Positions 23,679-31,609 of a DNA stretch of 45,795 nucleotides are shown in pieces. Source of the stretch: Pseudomonas aegrilactucae (GTDB lineage: Bacteria > Pseudomonadota > Gammaproteobacteria > Pseudomonadales > Pseudomonadaceae). Location of the stretch: assembly GCF_019168305.1 (NCBI RefSeq), contig NZ_JAHTBI010000086.1:1-45795 (forward strand). Reading direction: 5' to 3'. The notes beneath the pieces were generated by a model that saw only the letters and a program-made list of their open reading frames with translations, ran no database searches and had not been told where the DNA came from. How positions within the stretch are numbered: position 1 is the first letter of the stretch; every line of letters starts with the position of its first letter. A program made the position numbers and the translations under genes.

Positions 23679-24680
23679 GTGAAAAAACTCTTTGGTGCCT
23701 CGCTTCTGGCGGCGGGCCTGGCCCTGGGCAACCTCGCCCAGGCCGCCCCGACCACCCTGCTCAACGTCTCGTACGACGTGATGCGCGACTTCTACAAGGA
23801 CTACAACGCCGCGTTCCAGAAGCACTGGGAAGCCGAGCACAAAGACAAGATCACCGTGCAGATGTCCTTCGGCGGCTCAAGCAAGCAGGCGCGCTCGGTG
23901 ATCGACGGCCTGCCGGCCGACGTCATCACCATGAACATGGCCACCGACATCAATGCGCTGGCCGACAACGGCAAGCTGGTGCCGGACAACTGGGTCACGC
24001 GCCTGCCCAACAACAGCGCGCCGTTCACCTCCGCCACCGTGTTCATCGTGCGCAAGGGCAACCCCAAGGCATTGAAAGACTGGCCCGACCTGCTCAAGGA
24101 CGGCGTACAGGTGATCGTGCCCAACCCCAAGACCTCGGGTAACGGGCGCTACACCTACCTGTCGGCGTGGGGCTATGTGCTCAAGAACGGTGGCGACGAG
24201 AACAAGGCCAAGGACTTCGTCGGCAAGCTGTTCAAGCAGGCGCCGGTGCTCGATACCGGTGGCCGTGCGGCGACCACCACGTTCATGACCAACCAGATCG
24301 GCGACGTGCTGGTGACCTTCGAGAACGAAGCCGAGATGATTGCCCGCGAGTTTGGCCGTGATCAGTTCGAAGTGATCTACCCGAGCGTGTCGGCCGAGGC
24401 CGAGCCACCGGTGAGCGTGGTCGACAAGGTGGTGGACAAGAAAGGCACCAAGGCTGCCGCCGAGGAGTATCTGAAGTACCTGTGGTCGCCTGAGGCTCAG
24501 GAGATTGCCGCCAACAACTACCTGCGCCCGCGCGATGCGACCGTGCTGGCCAAGTACACCGACCGCTTCCCGAAAGTGGATTTCCTGTCGGTGGAGAAGA
24601 CCTTCGGTGACTGGCGCACTGTGCAGAAGACCCACTTCAATGACGGCGGGATCTTCGACCAGATCTATACCGGGCAATAA
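23679..24680 (+). CDS. sbp: Periplasmic sulfate-binding protein
   Basis: The 333-residue product is the solute-binding part of a sulfate/thiosulfate ABC importer. It has a signal peptide (MKKLFGASLLAAGLALGN, cleaved near AQA-A) and family segments SYDVMRDFYKDYN, FGGSSKQARSV, GNGRYTYLSAWGY and a C-terminal LRPRDATVL. The start is GTG at 23679, after AAGGAA. The permease and ATPase genes (cysT, cysW, cysA) are not adjacent; a terminator follows. A promoter-like CATAAT lies about 40 bases upstream. Confidence 0.93.
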   Translation: MKKLFGASLLAAGLALGNLAQAAPTTLLNVSYDVMRDFYKDYNAAFQKHWEAEHKDKITVQMSFGGSSKQARSVIDGLPADVITMNMATDINALADNGKLVPDNWVTRLPNNSAPFTSATVFIVRKGNPKALKDWPDLLKDGVQVIVPNPKTSGNGRYTYLSAWGYVLKNGGDENKAKDFVGKLFKQAPVLDTGGRAATTTFMTNQIGDVLVTFENEAEMIAREFGRDQFEVIYPSVSAEAEPPVSVVDKVVDKKGTKAAAEEYLKYLWSPEAQEIAANNYLRPRDATVLAKYTDRFPKVDFLSVEKTFGDWRTVQKTHFNDGGIFDQIYTGQ

Positions 24681-24692
24681 GGTTGGGTAAAG

Positions 24693-24725
24693 AATCCGGG
24701 GCCTGTGATGGGCCCCGGATTTTTT
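24693..24725 (+). terminator. Rho-independent terminator of sbp
   Basis: AATCCGGGGCC and GGCCCCGGATT form an 11-base stem around about eight bases, followed by a run of T. It lies 12 bases after the stop. Confidence 0.9.
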
Positions 24726-24764
24726 GTGCCCGGCATTCAAGGTCTGGCGGTGCACACAAAACCC

Positions 24765-24788
24765 TGTGGGAGCTGGCTTGCCAGCGAA
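24765..24788. repeat. Single REP element
   Basis: One copy, TGTGGGAGCTGGCTTGCCAG followed by CGAA, with no inverted partner nearby. It lies between sbp and the MscS-type gene. Confidence 0.85.
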
Positions 24789-24877
24789 GAATGCGACACC
24801 GTTTCGAACTTGCACGCCAATTGCCGATCAGTTCCTTGGACTACCCTTCCTGTCATTCACGGCTCAAGGAGTGCCCA

Positions 24878-26908
24878 GTGACTCGATTGCTCACCCTGCT
24901 GCTCGGTTGCCTGCTCAGCACGCACCTGCTCGCCGCCAGCCTGATCCCCAGCACCGACACCGCCGAGAAAGAACCCGAACCTGTGGTCCAGGGCGGCCTG
25001 CTCGGTGCCCTGGCCAACGGCCTCGACAGTGTCTCCCAGGAAATCGACGTCGACGGCCACCTGGTCGATTCCTGGCGCCTGCGCGCCAACCGCGCCAGCA
25101 AAGAGGCCAACCAACTGGTCGACCGCCACGCCGATGACTCGTTCGGCCTGCTCGTGGACTTCGCCCTCCTGAGCCTGACATGGCTGGTGGTGTTCGCCGT
25201 ACTCACCAGCCTGGGCCGCGTGGTGGCCCACCGTTTCAATCGCAGCCGCCCGCTGCGCGAACGTCCCCGGCTGCAGAAGCTGCTCGGCTACCTGCTGCCC
25301 TACACCTTGCCGGCGCTGGTCAGCCTGCCCGCCACGCTCTACGCCAGTACACGCCTGCTCGACCCCTCGATAGGCCGCGCGCTGGGCCTGAGCCTGGCCT
25401 ACGCCACCAGCAGCGGCCTGTTCTCCACCTCGATCATCCTGTGCCTGATCACCGTGTTCGACACCGGCCACAAGCGCACCGCGGTGCGCATCATTCGCCA
25501 GATCGCCCCGCGCCCGCTGTTCATGATCGGCTTTCTGGCGGCCTGGGCCGATGCCCTCACCAGCCCGCAGATCACCCGCCAGATCGGCGGCAACCTCACC
25601 AGCAGCGTGGCCGTGATCACCGGCCTGCTGGCCACCTTGTCCTTCGCCGTGCTGGTGGTCCGCCTGCGCCGCCCGGTGGCCCACCTGATCCGCAACCGCG
25701 CCCTGCCCGACCGCCTGCACCACCGTGCCTTGCAGGAAACCCTGCGGATCTTCTCGTGGCTGTGGTACCTGCCCATTTTGATGATGATCCTGGTGTCGGC
25801 GATCAACCTGATCGGCGCCGGCGAGGAGAGCCAGAAAGCCCTGCAGAAAGCCCTGCTGACCACCATCCTGCTGATCGGCACGGTATTCCTGAGCACGGTG
25901 CTGCAACACCTGTTCAAGACCCACGACATCGACCCCGGCCAACGCCTGCGCCCCTACAAGGAGCTGGTGCGCAACCTGGCCCATGCGCTGCTACGCATTG
26001 CCATGGCGATCACCTTCATCGAGCTGCTGGGGCGCATCTGGGGCATCTCGGTACTCGAATTCGCCCTGCAAAACCGTCTGGGCCGCGCGATCAGTGACTC
26101 GCTCAGCAGCATCGGTTTGATCCTGCTGGTGACCTGGCTGCTGTGGGTGGTGATCGACACCGCGATCCAGGAAGCCCTCAAGCCGACCGTGGGGCGGCGC
26201 CAGTCGCGCCAGCCCAGCACACGGGTGCGCACCATCCTGCCGATGCTGCGCAACGCCGTGAAGATCGTGCTGGTGGTGATCTGCACCATCACCACCATGG
26301 CCAACCTGGGCATCAACGTCGCGCCGTTGCTGGCCGGTGCCGGGGTGGTCGGCCTGGCCATCGGCTTCGGCTCGCAGCAACTGGTGCAGGACGTGATCAC
26401 CGGCCTGTTCATCCTGATCGAGGACACCATCGCCATCGGCGACTGGGTCGTGCTCGATTCCGGCCATGCCGGCACCGTCGAGAGCCTGACCATCCGTACC
26501 CTGCGCCTGCGCGACGGCAAGGGTTTCGTGCATTCGGTGCCGTTCGGCCAGATCAAGGCCGTCACCAACCAGTCGCGCCAGTTCGCCTATGCGTTCTTCT
26601 CGGTGCAGTTCAGCTACGAGACCGACGTCGACAGCGCCCTGCACCTGATCCGCGAAGTGGGCCAGTCGATCAGCGAAGACCCGATCCTGCGCCACAGCCT
26701 GCAAGGGCCGTTGCAGGTGTTCGGGGTCGACAGCATGAACCTCAATGGCATCACCCTCACCGCGCAGTTCCGCACCAGTTCCGGCGGCCAGTACGCGGTG
26801 AACCGGGCCTTCAACGAGCGCCTCAAGAAGCGCGTGGACCAGACCGACGACGTGAGCTTCGCCCAGTACGCTCCACAACCGGCAGCGGTACGCGACGGCG
26901 CGGTGTAA
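24878..26908 (+). CDS. Large MscS-family mechanosensitive channel
   Basis: The 676-residue protein is over twice the size of E. coli MscS. It has an N-terminal signal-like segment (TRLLTLLLGCLLSTHLLAAS), a periplasmic stretch to about residue 90, roughly ten membrane spans, and a C-terminal MscS core: a pore helix rich in Gly/Ala (LAGAGVVGLAIGFGSQQLVQ) followed by the beta domain (EDTIAIGDWVVL). It should open under membrane tension to release osmolytes. I chose GTG at 24878, after CAAGGAG; the frame continues upstream through the REP and terminator, which cannot be coding. Confidence 0.9.
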   Translation: MTRLLTLLLGCLLSTHLLAASLIPSTDTAEKEPEPVVQGGLLGALANGLDSVSQEIDVDGHLVDSWRLRANRASKEANQLVDRHADDSFGLLVDFALLSLTWLVVFAVLTSLGRVVAHRFNRSRPLRERPRLQKLLGYLLPYTLPALVSLPATLYASTRLLDPSIGRALGLSLAYATSSGLFSTSIILCLITVFDTGHKRTAVRIIRQIAPRPLFMIGFLAAWADALTSPQITRQIGGNLTSSVAVITGLLATLSFAVLVVRLRRPVAHLIRNRALPDRLHHRALQETLRIFSWLWYLPILMMILVSAINLIGAGEESQKALQKALLTTILLIGTVFLSTVLQHLFKTHDIDPGQRLRPYKELVRNLAHALLRIAMAITFIELLGRIWGISVLEFALQNRLGRAISDSLSSIGLILLVTWLLWVVIDTAIQEALKPTVGRRQSRQPSTRVRTILPMLRNAVKIVLVVICTITTMANLGINVAPLLAGAGVVGLAIGFGSQQLVQDVITGLFILIEDTIAIGDWVVLDSGHAGTVESLTIRTLRLRDGKGFVHSVPFGQIKAVTNQSRQFAYAFFSVQFSYETDVDSALHLIREVGQSISEDPILRHSLQGPLQVFGVDSMNLNGITLTAQFRTSSGGQYAVNRAFNERLKKRVDQTDDVSFAQYAPQPAAVRDGAV

Positions 26909-27051
26909 ACCCGGTGGCGAAACCACCAGCGCCCTGAGCGCAACGCTGGCACACGAGGACATGTACACAATAATGTCACCTAAAGTGCCATTTTTGTGTG
27001 CACTTTATTATTCAGCGCCCCACAAGGTTACACCAGATACCCAGCACTTAA

Positions 27052-27067
27052 TTGACCGCTTGATCAG
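27052..27067. promoter_or_regulatory. RutR-like operator, site E (NCS1 permease)
   Basis: TTGACC-GCTT-GATCAG matches 11 of the 14 defined positions of the E. coli RutR consensus. TTGACC here could also be a -35 element with CATAAA 18 bases downstream. Confidence 0.5.
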
Positions 27068-27222
27068 CTTATAACCATAAAACAAATTAAATCCTGTTTA
27101 ATGGGTCAACTAATTATCTTTTAATTTCATAAATTTAATAATAAAAATAAAAATTACAGTTCAATCAATGCATTACGCTTCAACTGCTGCTGGCATAAAA
27201 CTGGCCTAAGTGTGCTTACGCT

Positions 27223-27232
27223 TTGTATACAA
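27223..27232. promoter_or_regulatory. TTGTATACAA operator, site 5 (NCS1 permease)
   Basis: Exact palindrome in TTTGTATACAATTT, 69 bases upstream of the permease ATG. It places permease and racemase-like gene in the same predicted regulon as puuE and gcl, although they lie more than 10 kb away. Confidence 0.75.
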
Positions 27233-27301
27233 TTTTACAAAAACGTACACACACTAAAGACGCACACGCATTCGGCGTGTACACCTCAGGAGCTTGCCGC
27301 A

Positions 27302-28825
27302 ATGAGCATGAGCCTTACCCACAAGATCGGACTGCATTCGTCAGTAGCCGACGCCAGCCTCCCCGACGCCACCCCCGTGGTGCTCAGCCCTCGCCTGCAC
27401 AACCACGACCTGGCCCCGACCAAGGCCGAAGGTCGTCGCTGGGGGTGCTACAGCATCTTTGCGCTGTGGACCAACGATGTGCACAACATCGCCAACTATT
27501 CTTTCGCGATGGGCTTGTACGCATTGGGCCTGGGAGGCTGGCAAATCCTGCTGTCACTGGGGATCGGCGCGGCACTGGTGTATGTGTTCATGAACCTGTC
27601 CGGTTACATGGGCCAGAAGACCGGCGTGCCGTTCCCGGTCATGAGCCGCATCAGCTTCGGCATTCATGGCGCGCAACTGCCGGCGTTGATTCGCGCGGTG
27701 ATTGCGATCGCCTGGTTCGGCATTCAGACCTACCTGGCTTCGGTGGTGCTGCGCGTGCTGCTGAGCGCCATCGCACCGAGCCTGGCCGCCTATGACCACA
27801 ACGCCATCCTGGGCCTGTCGAGCCTGGGCTGGCTGTGTTTCGTGGCGATCTGGCTGGTGCAACTGGTGATCCTGGCCTACGGCATGGAAATGGTGCGCCG
27901 CTATGAAGGCTTTGCCGGCCCGGTGATCCTGCTCACCGTCGCCGCCCTGGCCGGCTGGATGGTGACCCAGGCCGACTTCAGCATCGCCTGGTCGGTGAGC
28001 AACCCGCTCAGCGGCGGCGAGATGTGGCGCAACATTTTTGCCGGCGGAGCACTGTGGCTGGCGATCTACGGCACCCTGGTGCTCAACTTCTGCGACTTCG
28101 CCCGCTCGTCACCGTGCCGCAAGACCATTCGCGTGGGCAACTTCTGGGGCCTGCCGGTCAACATCCTGGCGTTTGCCAGCATCACCGTGCTGCTGTGCGG
28201 TGCACAGTTCCAGATCAATGGTCAGATTATCGAAAGCCCGACCCAGATCATCGCCTCGATCCCCAACACCTTCTTCCTGGTCCTGGGCTGCCTGGCGTTC
28301 CTGATCGTGACCGTTGCGGTCAACATCATGGCCAACTTCGTCGCCCCGGCGTTCGTGTTGAGCAACCTGGCACCGCGCTACCTGACGTTCCGCCGCGCCG
28401 GCCTGATCAGCGCCACCGTGGCCGTGTTGATCCTGCCCTGGAACCTCTACAACAGCCCCCTGGTGATCGTGTATTTCCTGTCCGGGCTGGGCGCCCTGCT
28501 CGGGCCGCTGTACGGCGTGATCATGGTCGACTACTGGCTGCTGCGCAAAGGCTGCATCAATGTACCCGAGCTGTACAGCGAAGACCCCAACGGCACCTAC
28601 TACTACAGCCGCGGCATCAACCTGCGGGCGGTGCTGGCGTTCGTACCGGCGGCGCTGCTGGCCATCGTGCTGGCGCTGGTGCCCAATTTCCACAGCATCG
28701 CGCCCTTCTCCTGGCTGATCGGTGCCGGCATCGCCGGCCTGCTGTACCTGATCATTGCCAAGCGCGCTGCGCACTACCCCGACATCAGTGGTGAATCCAT
28801 CGCCGTTGACAACGCCAGCCACTGA
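27302..28825 (+). CDS. NCS1-family permease, likely for allantoin or a hydantoin
   Basis: This 507-residue inner-membrane symporter has 12 predicted spans and the NCS1 hallmarks FALWTNDVHNIANYSFAMGL, GYMGQKTGVPFPVMSR and SSPCRKTIRVGNFWGLP. NCS1 carriers import allantoin, hydantoins, uracil, cytosine or thiamine. A TTGTATACAA operator upstream and a racemase-superfamily gene 20 bases downstream favour a ureide such as allantoin. ATG at 27302 follows AGGAG by nine bases; a second ATG two codons later is possible. Confidence 0.9.
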   Translation: MSMSLTHKIGLHSSVADASLPDATPVVLSPRLHNHDLAPTKAEGRRWGCYSIFALWTNDVHNIANYSFAMGLYALGLGGWQILLSLGIGAALVYVFMNLSGYMGQKTGVPFPVMSRISFGIHGAQLPALIRAVIAIAWFGIQTYLASVVLRVLLSAIAPSLAAYDHNAILGLSSLGWLCFVAIWLVQLVILAYGMEMVRRYEGFAGPVILLTVAALAGWMVTQADFSIAWSVSNPLSGGEMWRNIFAGGALWLAIYGTLVLNFCDFARSSPCRKTIRVGNFWGLPVNILAFASITVLLCGAQFQINGQIIESPTQIIASIPNTFFLVLGCLAFLIVTVAVNIMANFVAPAFVLSNLAPRYLTFRRAGLISATVAVLILPWNLYNSPLVIVYFLSGLGALLGPLYGVIMVDYWLLRKGCINVPELYSEDPNGTYYYSRGINLRAVLAFVPAALLAIVLALVPNFHSIAPFSWLIGAGIAGLLYLIIAKRAAHYPDISGESIAVDNASH

Positions 28826-28845
28826 TGCCCGAACCAGGAGTTCCC

Positions 28846-29574
28846 ATGCGTATTCTGATCGTCAACGTCAACACCACCGAAGCCATCACCCAGGCCATTG
28901 CCCGTCAGGCTCAGGCCGTGGCCGCACCGGGCACCGAGATCGTCGGCCTCACGCCCTATTTCGGCACCGATTCGGTAGAGGGCAACTTCGAAAGCTACCT
29001 GGCCGCCATTGCGGTGATGGACCGCGTACTGGCCTATGACCAGCCGTATGATGCGGTGATCCAGGCCGGTTACGGCGAGCACGGCCGCGAAGGCTTGCAG
29101 GAGCTGCTCGATGTACCGGTGGTGGACATCACCGATGCTGGCGCCAGCGCGGCGATGTTCCTGGGCCATGCGTATTCGGTAGTGACCTCCCTGGACCGCA
29201 CGGTGCCGTTGATCGAAGACCGGCTGAAGCTGTCGGGGCTGTTCGCGCGCTGCGCGTCGGTACGCGCCAGCGGGTTGGGCGTGCTGGAGCTGGAGTCGCA
29301 GCCCCTGCGGGCGGTAGAGGCCATCGTGCAGCAGGCTGAACAGGCGGTGCGCGAAGACAAGGCCGAAGTCATCTGCCTGGGCTGTGGCGGCATGGCCGGG
29401 CTGGACGATCAGATCCGCCAGCGCACCGGGGTGCCGGTAGTGGATGGCGTGACAGCGGCCGTGAAGGTAGCCGAGTCGCTGGTGCAGCTGGGGCTTTCAA
29501 CGTCCAAAGTGAGGACCTACGCCACGCCCAGAACCAAGAAGATCGTGGGTTGGCCGATGCAATTGGGGCGTTGA
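28846..29574 (+). CDS. Asp/Glu/hydantoin racemase superfamily protein lacking the first catalytic cysteine
   Basis: The 242-residue product matches the hydantoin/allantoin racemase family end to end (MRILIVNVNTTEAIT, SVVTSLDRTVPLIEDRL, VVDGVTAAVKVAESL). Two-base racemases of this family use a Cys in each half. The second is present (Cys180 in VICLGCGGMAGL), but the first position, usually ACFGDPG, reads AGYGEHG, with Gly75 in place of Cys. Arylmalonate decarboxylase, a relative, has the same Gly/Cys pattern. The gene is therefore not safely an allantoin racemase; decarboxylase, lyase or one-base epimerase activity is possible. It is co-transcribed with the NCS1 permease. Confidence 0.85.
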   Translation: MRILIVNVNTTEAITQAIARQAQAVAAPGTEIVGLTPYFGTDSVEGNFESYLAAIAVMDRVLAYDQPYDAVIQAGYGEHGREGLQELLDVPVVDITDAGASAAMFLGHAYSVVTSLDRTVPLIEDRLKLSGLFARCASVRASGLGVLELESQPLRAVEAIVQQAEQAVREDKAEVICLGCGGMAGLDDQIRQRTGVPVVDGVTAAVKVAESLVQLGLSTSKVRTYATPRTKKIVGWPMQLGR

Positions 29575-29582
29575 TACGCGCC

Positions 29583-29607
29583 CCTTCGCCGGCGTTGCCG
29601 GCGAAGG
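29583..29607. terminator. Bidirectional hairpin between convergent genes
   Basis: CCTTCGCCGGC-GTT-GCCGGCGAAGG forms a perfect 11-base stem eight bases after the racemase-like gene and ten before the end of the methyltransferase gene. No T run is present; the stem resembles a third REP-type core. Confidence 0.55.
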
Positions 29608-29617
29608 CTGCACGCGG

Positions 29618-30544
29618 CTACCCGTGCCGGAACACCAGCGCCTTGAGCCCCCCCACCGGATCACTGTCAGGAAACTCCGGCGGGTTGGCCAGGCGCTCCA
29701 CGAACACCAGCCGCGGCGCTTGAGCCGCCATCCCCTCGATCAGAAAATCCGGCCCGATCGCCGGGTCGTTCACACACGCCAGCACCGTGCCGCCGTCACT
29801 GAGCAACTCCGGCAGGCGCCGCAGGATCCTGCTGTAATCCTGGGTCAGCACGAAGCTGCCCTTCTGGAAGGTCGGCGGGTCGATGATGATCAGGTCATAC
29901 GGCCCGCCCTTGCGTACCTTGCCCCACGACTTGAACAGCTCGTGCCCGAGAAACCCCACGCGCCCCAGTTCATGCCCATTGAGCCGATGATTGTCGCGCC
30001 CACGGCTCAGGGCCGAGCGCGCCATGTCGAGGTTGACCACCTGCTCGGCCCCGCCGGCAATCGCCGCCACCGAAAAACCGCAGGTGTAGGCAAACAGGTT
30101 GAGCACCCGCTTGCCCGCCGCCTGCTCGCGCACCCAGCGCCGGCCATAGCGCATGTCCAGGAACAGGCCGGTGTTCTGCTTCAGGCCCAGGTCCAGCTGA
30201 TAGCGCAGGCCGTCTTCGTCGATCACGCGCTGTTGCTGTGGCTCGCCCAGCAACCACTGGCCAGGGCTTTCCGGCAGGTAGCGGTGCTGGAGCAGTATCG
30301 CCTGCCCCGGCCAGCCCGGGCTCGCGGCCAGGGTGCGCAACATCTGTTCAAGCTCCGCCAGTTGCCCTTCGGGCGGCTCGCGAAACAGCGACACCAGCAG
30401 CACGCCCTGCAACCAGTCCACGGTGATCTGCTCGAGCCCCGGCCAGCAGCGCCCGCGCCCGTGGAACAACCGGCGGGTCTCGGCGGGCGCAGGGTTCAGG
30501 GCACCGAGCAGGTGCGCGTGGAGGGTGGCAATCGCAGGCATCAT
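29618..30544 (-). CDS. RlmI/RlmK-like SAM-dependent methyltransferase
   Basis: The 308-residue product is a class I methyltransferase. The SAM-binding motif is VLNLFAYTCGFSVAAI, followed by an acidic strand end (VVNLDMARSAL) and the catalytic-loop motif IIIDPPTFQKGSF. This layout is that of the RlmI/RlmK family that methylates 23S rRNA cytosine or guanine, but the PUA-type N-terminal domain seen in RlmI is not evident, so the RNA target is open. Two ATG codons start the frame (30544 and 30541). Unrelated to the purine genes. Confidence 0.85.
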   Translation of the reverse strand: MMPAIATLHAHLLGALNPAPAETRRLFHGRGRCWPGLEQITVDWLQGVLLVSLFREPPEGQLAELEQMLRTLAASPGWPGQAILLQHRYLPESPGQWLLGEPQQQRVIDEDGLRYQLDLGLKQNTGLFLDMRYGRRWVREQAAGKRVLNLFAYTCGFSVAAIAGGAEQVVNLDMARSALSRGRDNHRLNGHELGRVGFLGHELFKSWGKVRKGGPYDLIIIDPPTFQKGSFVLTQDYSRILRRLPELLSDGGTVLACVNDPAIGPDFLIEGMAAQAPRLVFVERLANPPEFPDSDPVGGLKALVFRHG

Positions 30545-30575
30545 GGCAATATCGCTGAGGGCAAAGGCGCCTATT

Positions 30576-31478
30576 CTACCCTTGCTCGGCTACCGCCCGC
30601 TTGTTCGGTTTGAACCACCAGCCCTGCTGCATGCCGGCTGCCGCCAGCAGGATCGCTGCGACGCCCACCCACTGCAGCGCACTCAGTCGATGGCCGAAGG
30701 CGAACCAGTCGACGAAGATCGCCGCGATCGGGTAGATGAACGACAGTGCGCCGGTCAGCGCGGTCGGCAGTTTCTGGATCGCGCCATACAGCAGCACGTA
30801 CATCAGCCCGGTATGCACCACGCCCAGCGTTACCAGGCTGGCCAGCTCGCTGGCCGTGCCAGGCAGCCCGCCAGTGTTGGCAAACGGCGCCAGCAACAGG
30901 ATGCCGGCGCTCACCTGGATCAGTGCGATCAGGTGCGGCGGCGTGCCGCTCAGGCGCTTGATGATCAGCGCCGCCACTGCGTACAGAAACGCCGCGCCCA
31001 GTGCCAGCGCGATGCCCAGCAGGTACTCGCCGCCGCTGCCCTGACCGCTGCCATGGGCACTGACGATGGCCAGCATCCCGGCAAACGACACGCCCAGCCA
31101 GAACAGCTTGGGCACACTGAGTTTTTCACCCAGGAACAACGCCGCCAGCCCCACCAGCATGAAAGGCTGCACGTTGTACACCGCCGTGCCGATGGCAATC
31201 GAGGCGCGCGAGTAGGACGCGAACAGCAACACCCAGTTGCCGACGATGGCCACCCCGCTGAGCACCGCCAGCGCGAAGGTGGCGCGGCTGAGGATGCCCG
31301 GCTTGAAAACGCCCAGCAGCGCGCACACCAGCAGCAGCGTGCCGGCACCGAACACGCAGCGCCAGAACACCACGTCCAGCACCGGCTGCCCGGACACCAG
31401 CACGAACCAGCCGATGGTGCCCGAAATCAGCATTGCGGCGACCATCTCCAGCGACCCACGACGGATTGAACTGTCCAT
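30576..31478 (-). CDS. EamA/DMT-family transporter
   Basis: The 300-residue protein has ten predicted membrane spans in two EamA repeats (first about residues 12-145, second about 155-288), with the second repeat carrying LSFIYPIAAIFVDWFAFG. Such carriers export amino acids or metabolites. It is divergent from an Lrp/AsnC regulator, a pairing common for amino-acid exporters, so the substrate is probably an amino acid; this is inference. Confidence 0.88.
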   Translation of the reverse strand: MDSSIRRGSLEMVAAMLISGTIGWFVLVSGQPVLDVVFWRCVFGAGTLLLVCALLGVFKPGILSRATFALAVLSGVAIVGNWVLLFASYSRASIAIGTAVYNVQPFMLVGLAALFLGEKLSVPKLFWLGVSFAGMLAIVSAHGSGQGSGGEYLLGIALALGAAFLYAVAALIIKRLSGTPPHLIALIQVSAGILLLAPFANTGGLPGTASELASLVTLGVVHTGLMYVLLYGAIQKLPTALTGALSFIYPIAAIFVDWFAFGHRLSALQWVGVAAILLAAAGMQQGWWFKPNKRAVAEQG

Positions 31479-31609
31479 CTCACACCTCCCAGACGATGGA
31501 CAAAGTATGCGAGCGTCGGGCCCGTACGCTCCAGAGGAAAAACAAGGCTAGAATTCAGGCTTACCTTTTTTATCAAGGCCGATCAGCCGATCCGCCTGGC
31601 GAGGCATGC

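Larger units (their letters stand above)
26909..27301. promoter_or_regulatory. Long AT-rich control region of the NCS1 permease operon
   Basis: No gene is seen in these 393 bases. Base composition falls sharply: 27105-27160 is almost only A and T. It holds ATGTACACAA (26961-26970), a weak TTGTATACAA relative; a RutR-like site (27052-27067); an exact TTGTATACAA (27223-27232); and a small hairpin (ACACGC / GCGTGT, 27264-27280) just before the ribosome site. The AT-rich stretch may be an UP element, a binding zone for MvaT-type silencers, or intrinsically bent DNA. Confidence 0.6.

Noticed and set aside
4845..24788. Repeated palindromic units as a CRISPR array
   Set aside because: The copies are kilobases apart, inverted in pairs, and lack regular spacers; they are REP/REPIN elements.
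26961..26970. ATGTACACAA as a true GntR operator
   Set aside because: It has two mismatches and lies about 330 bases upstream of the permease start; it is mentioned only within the control-region entry.
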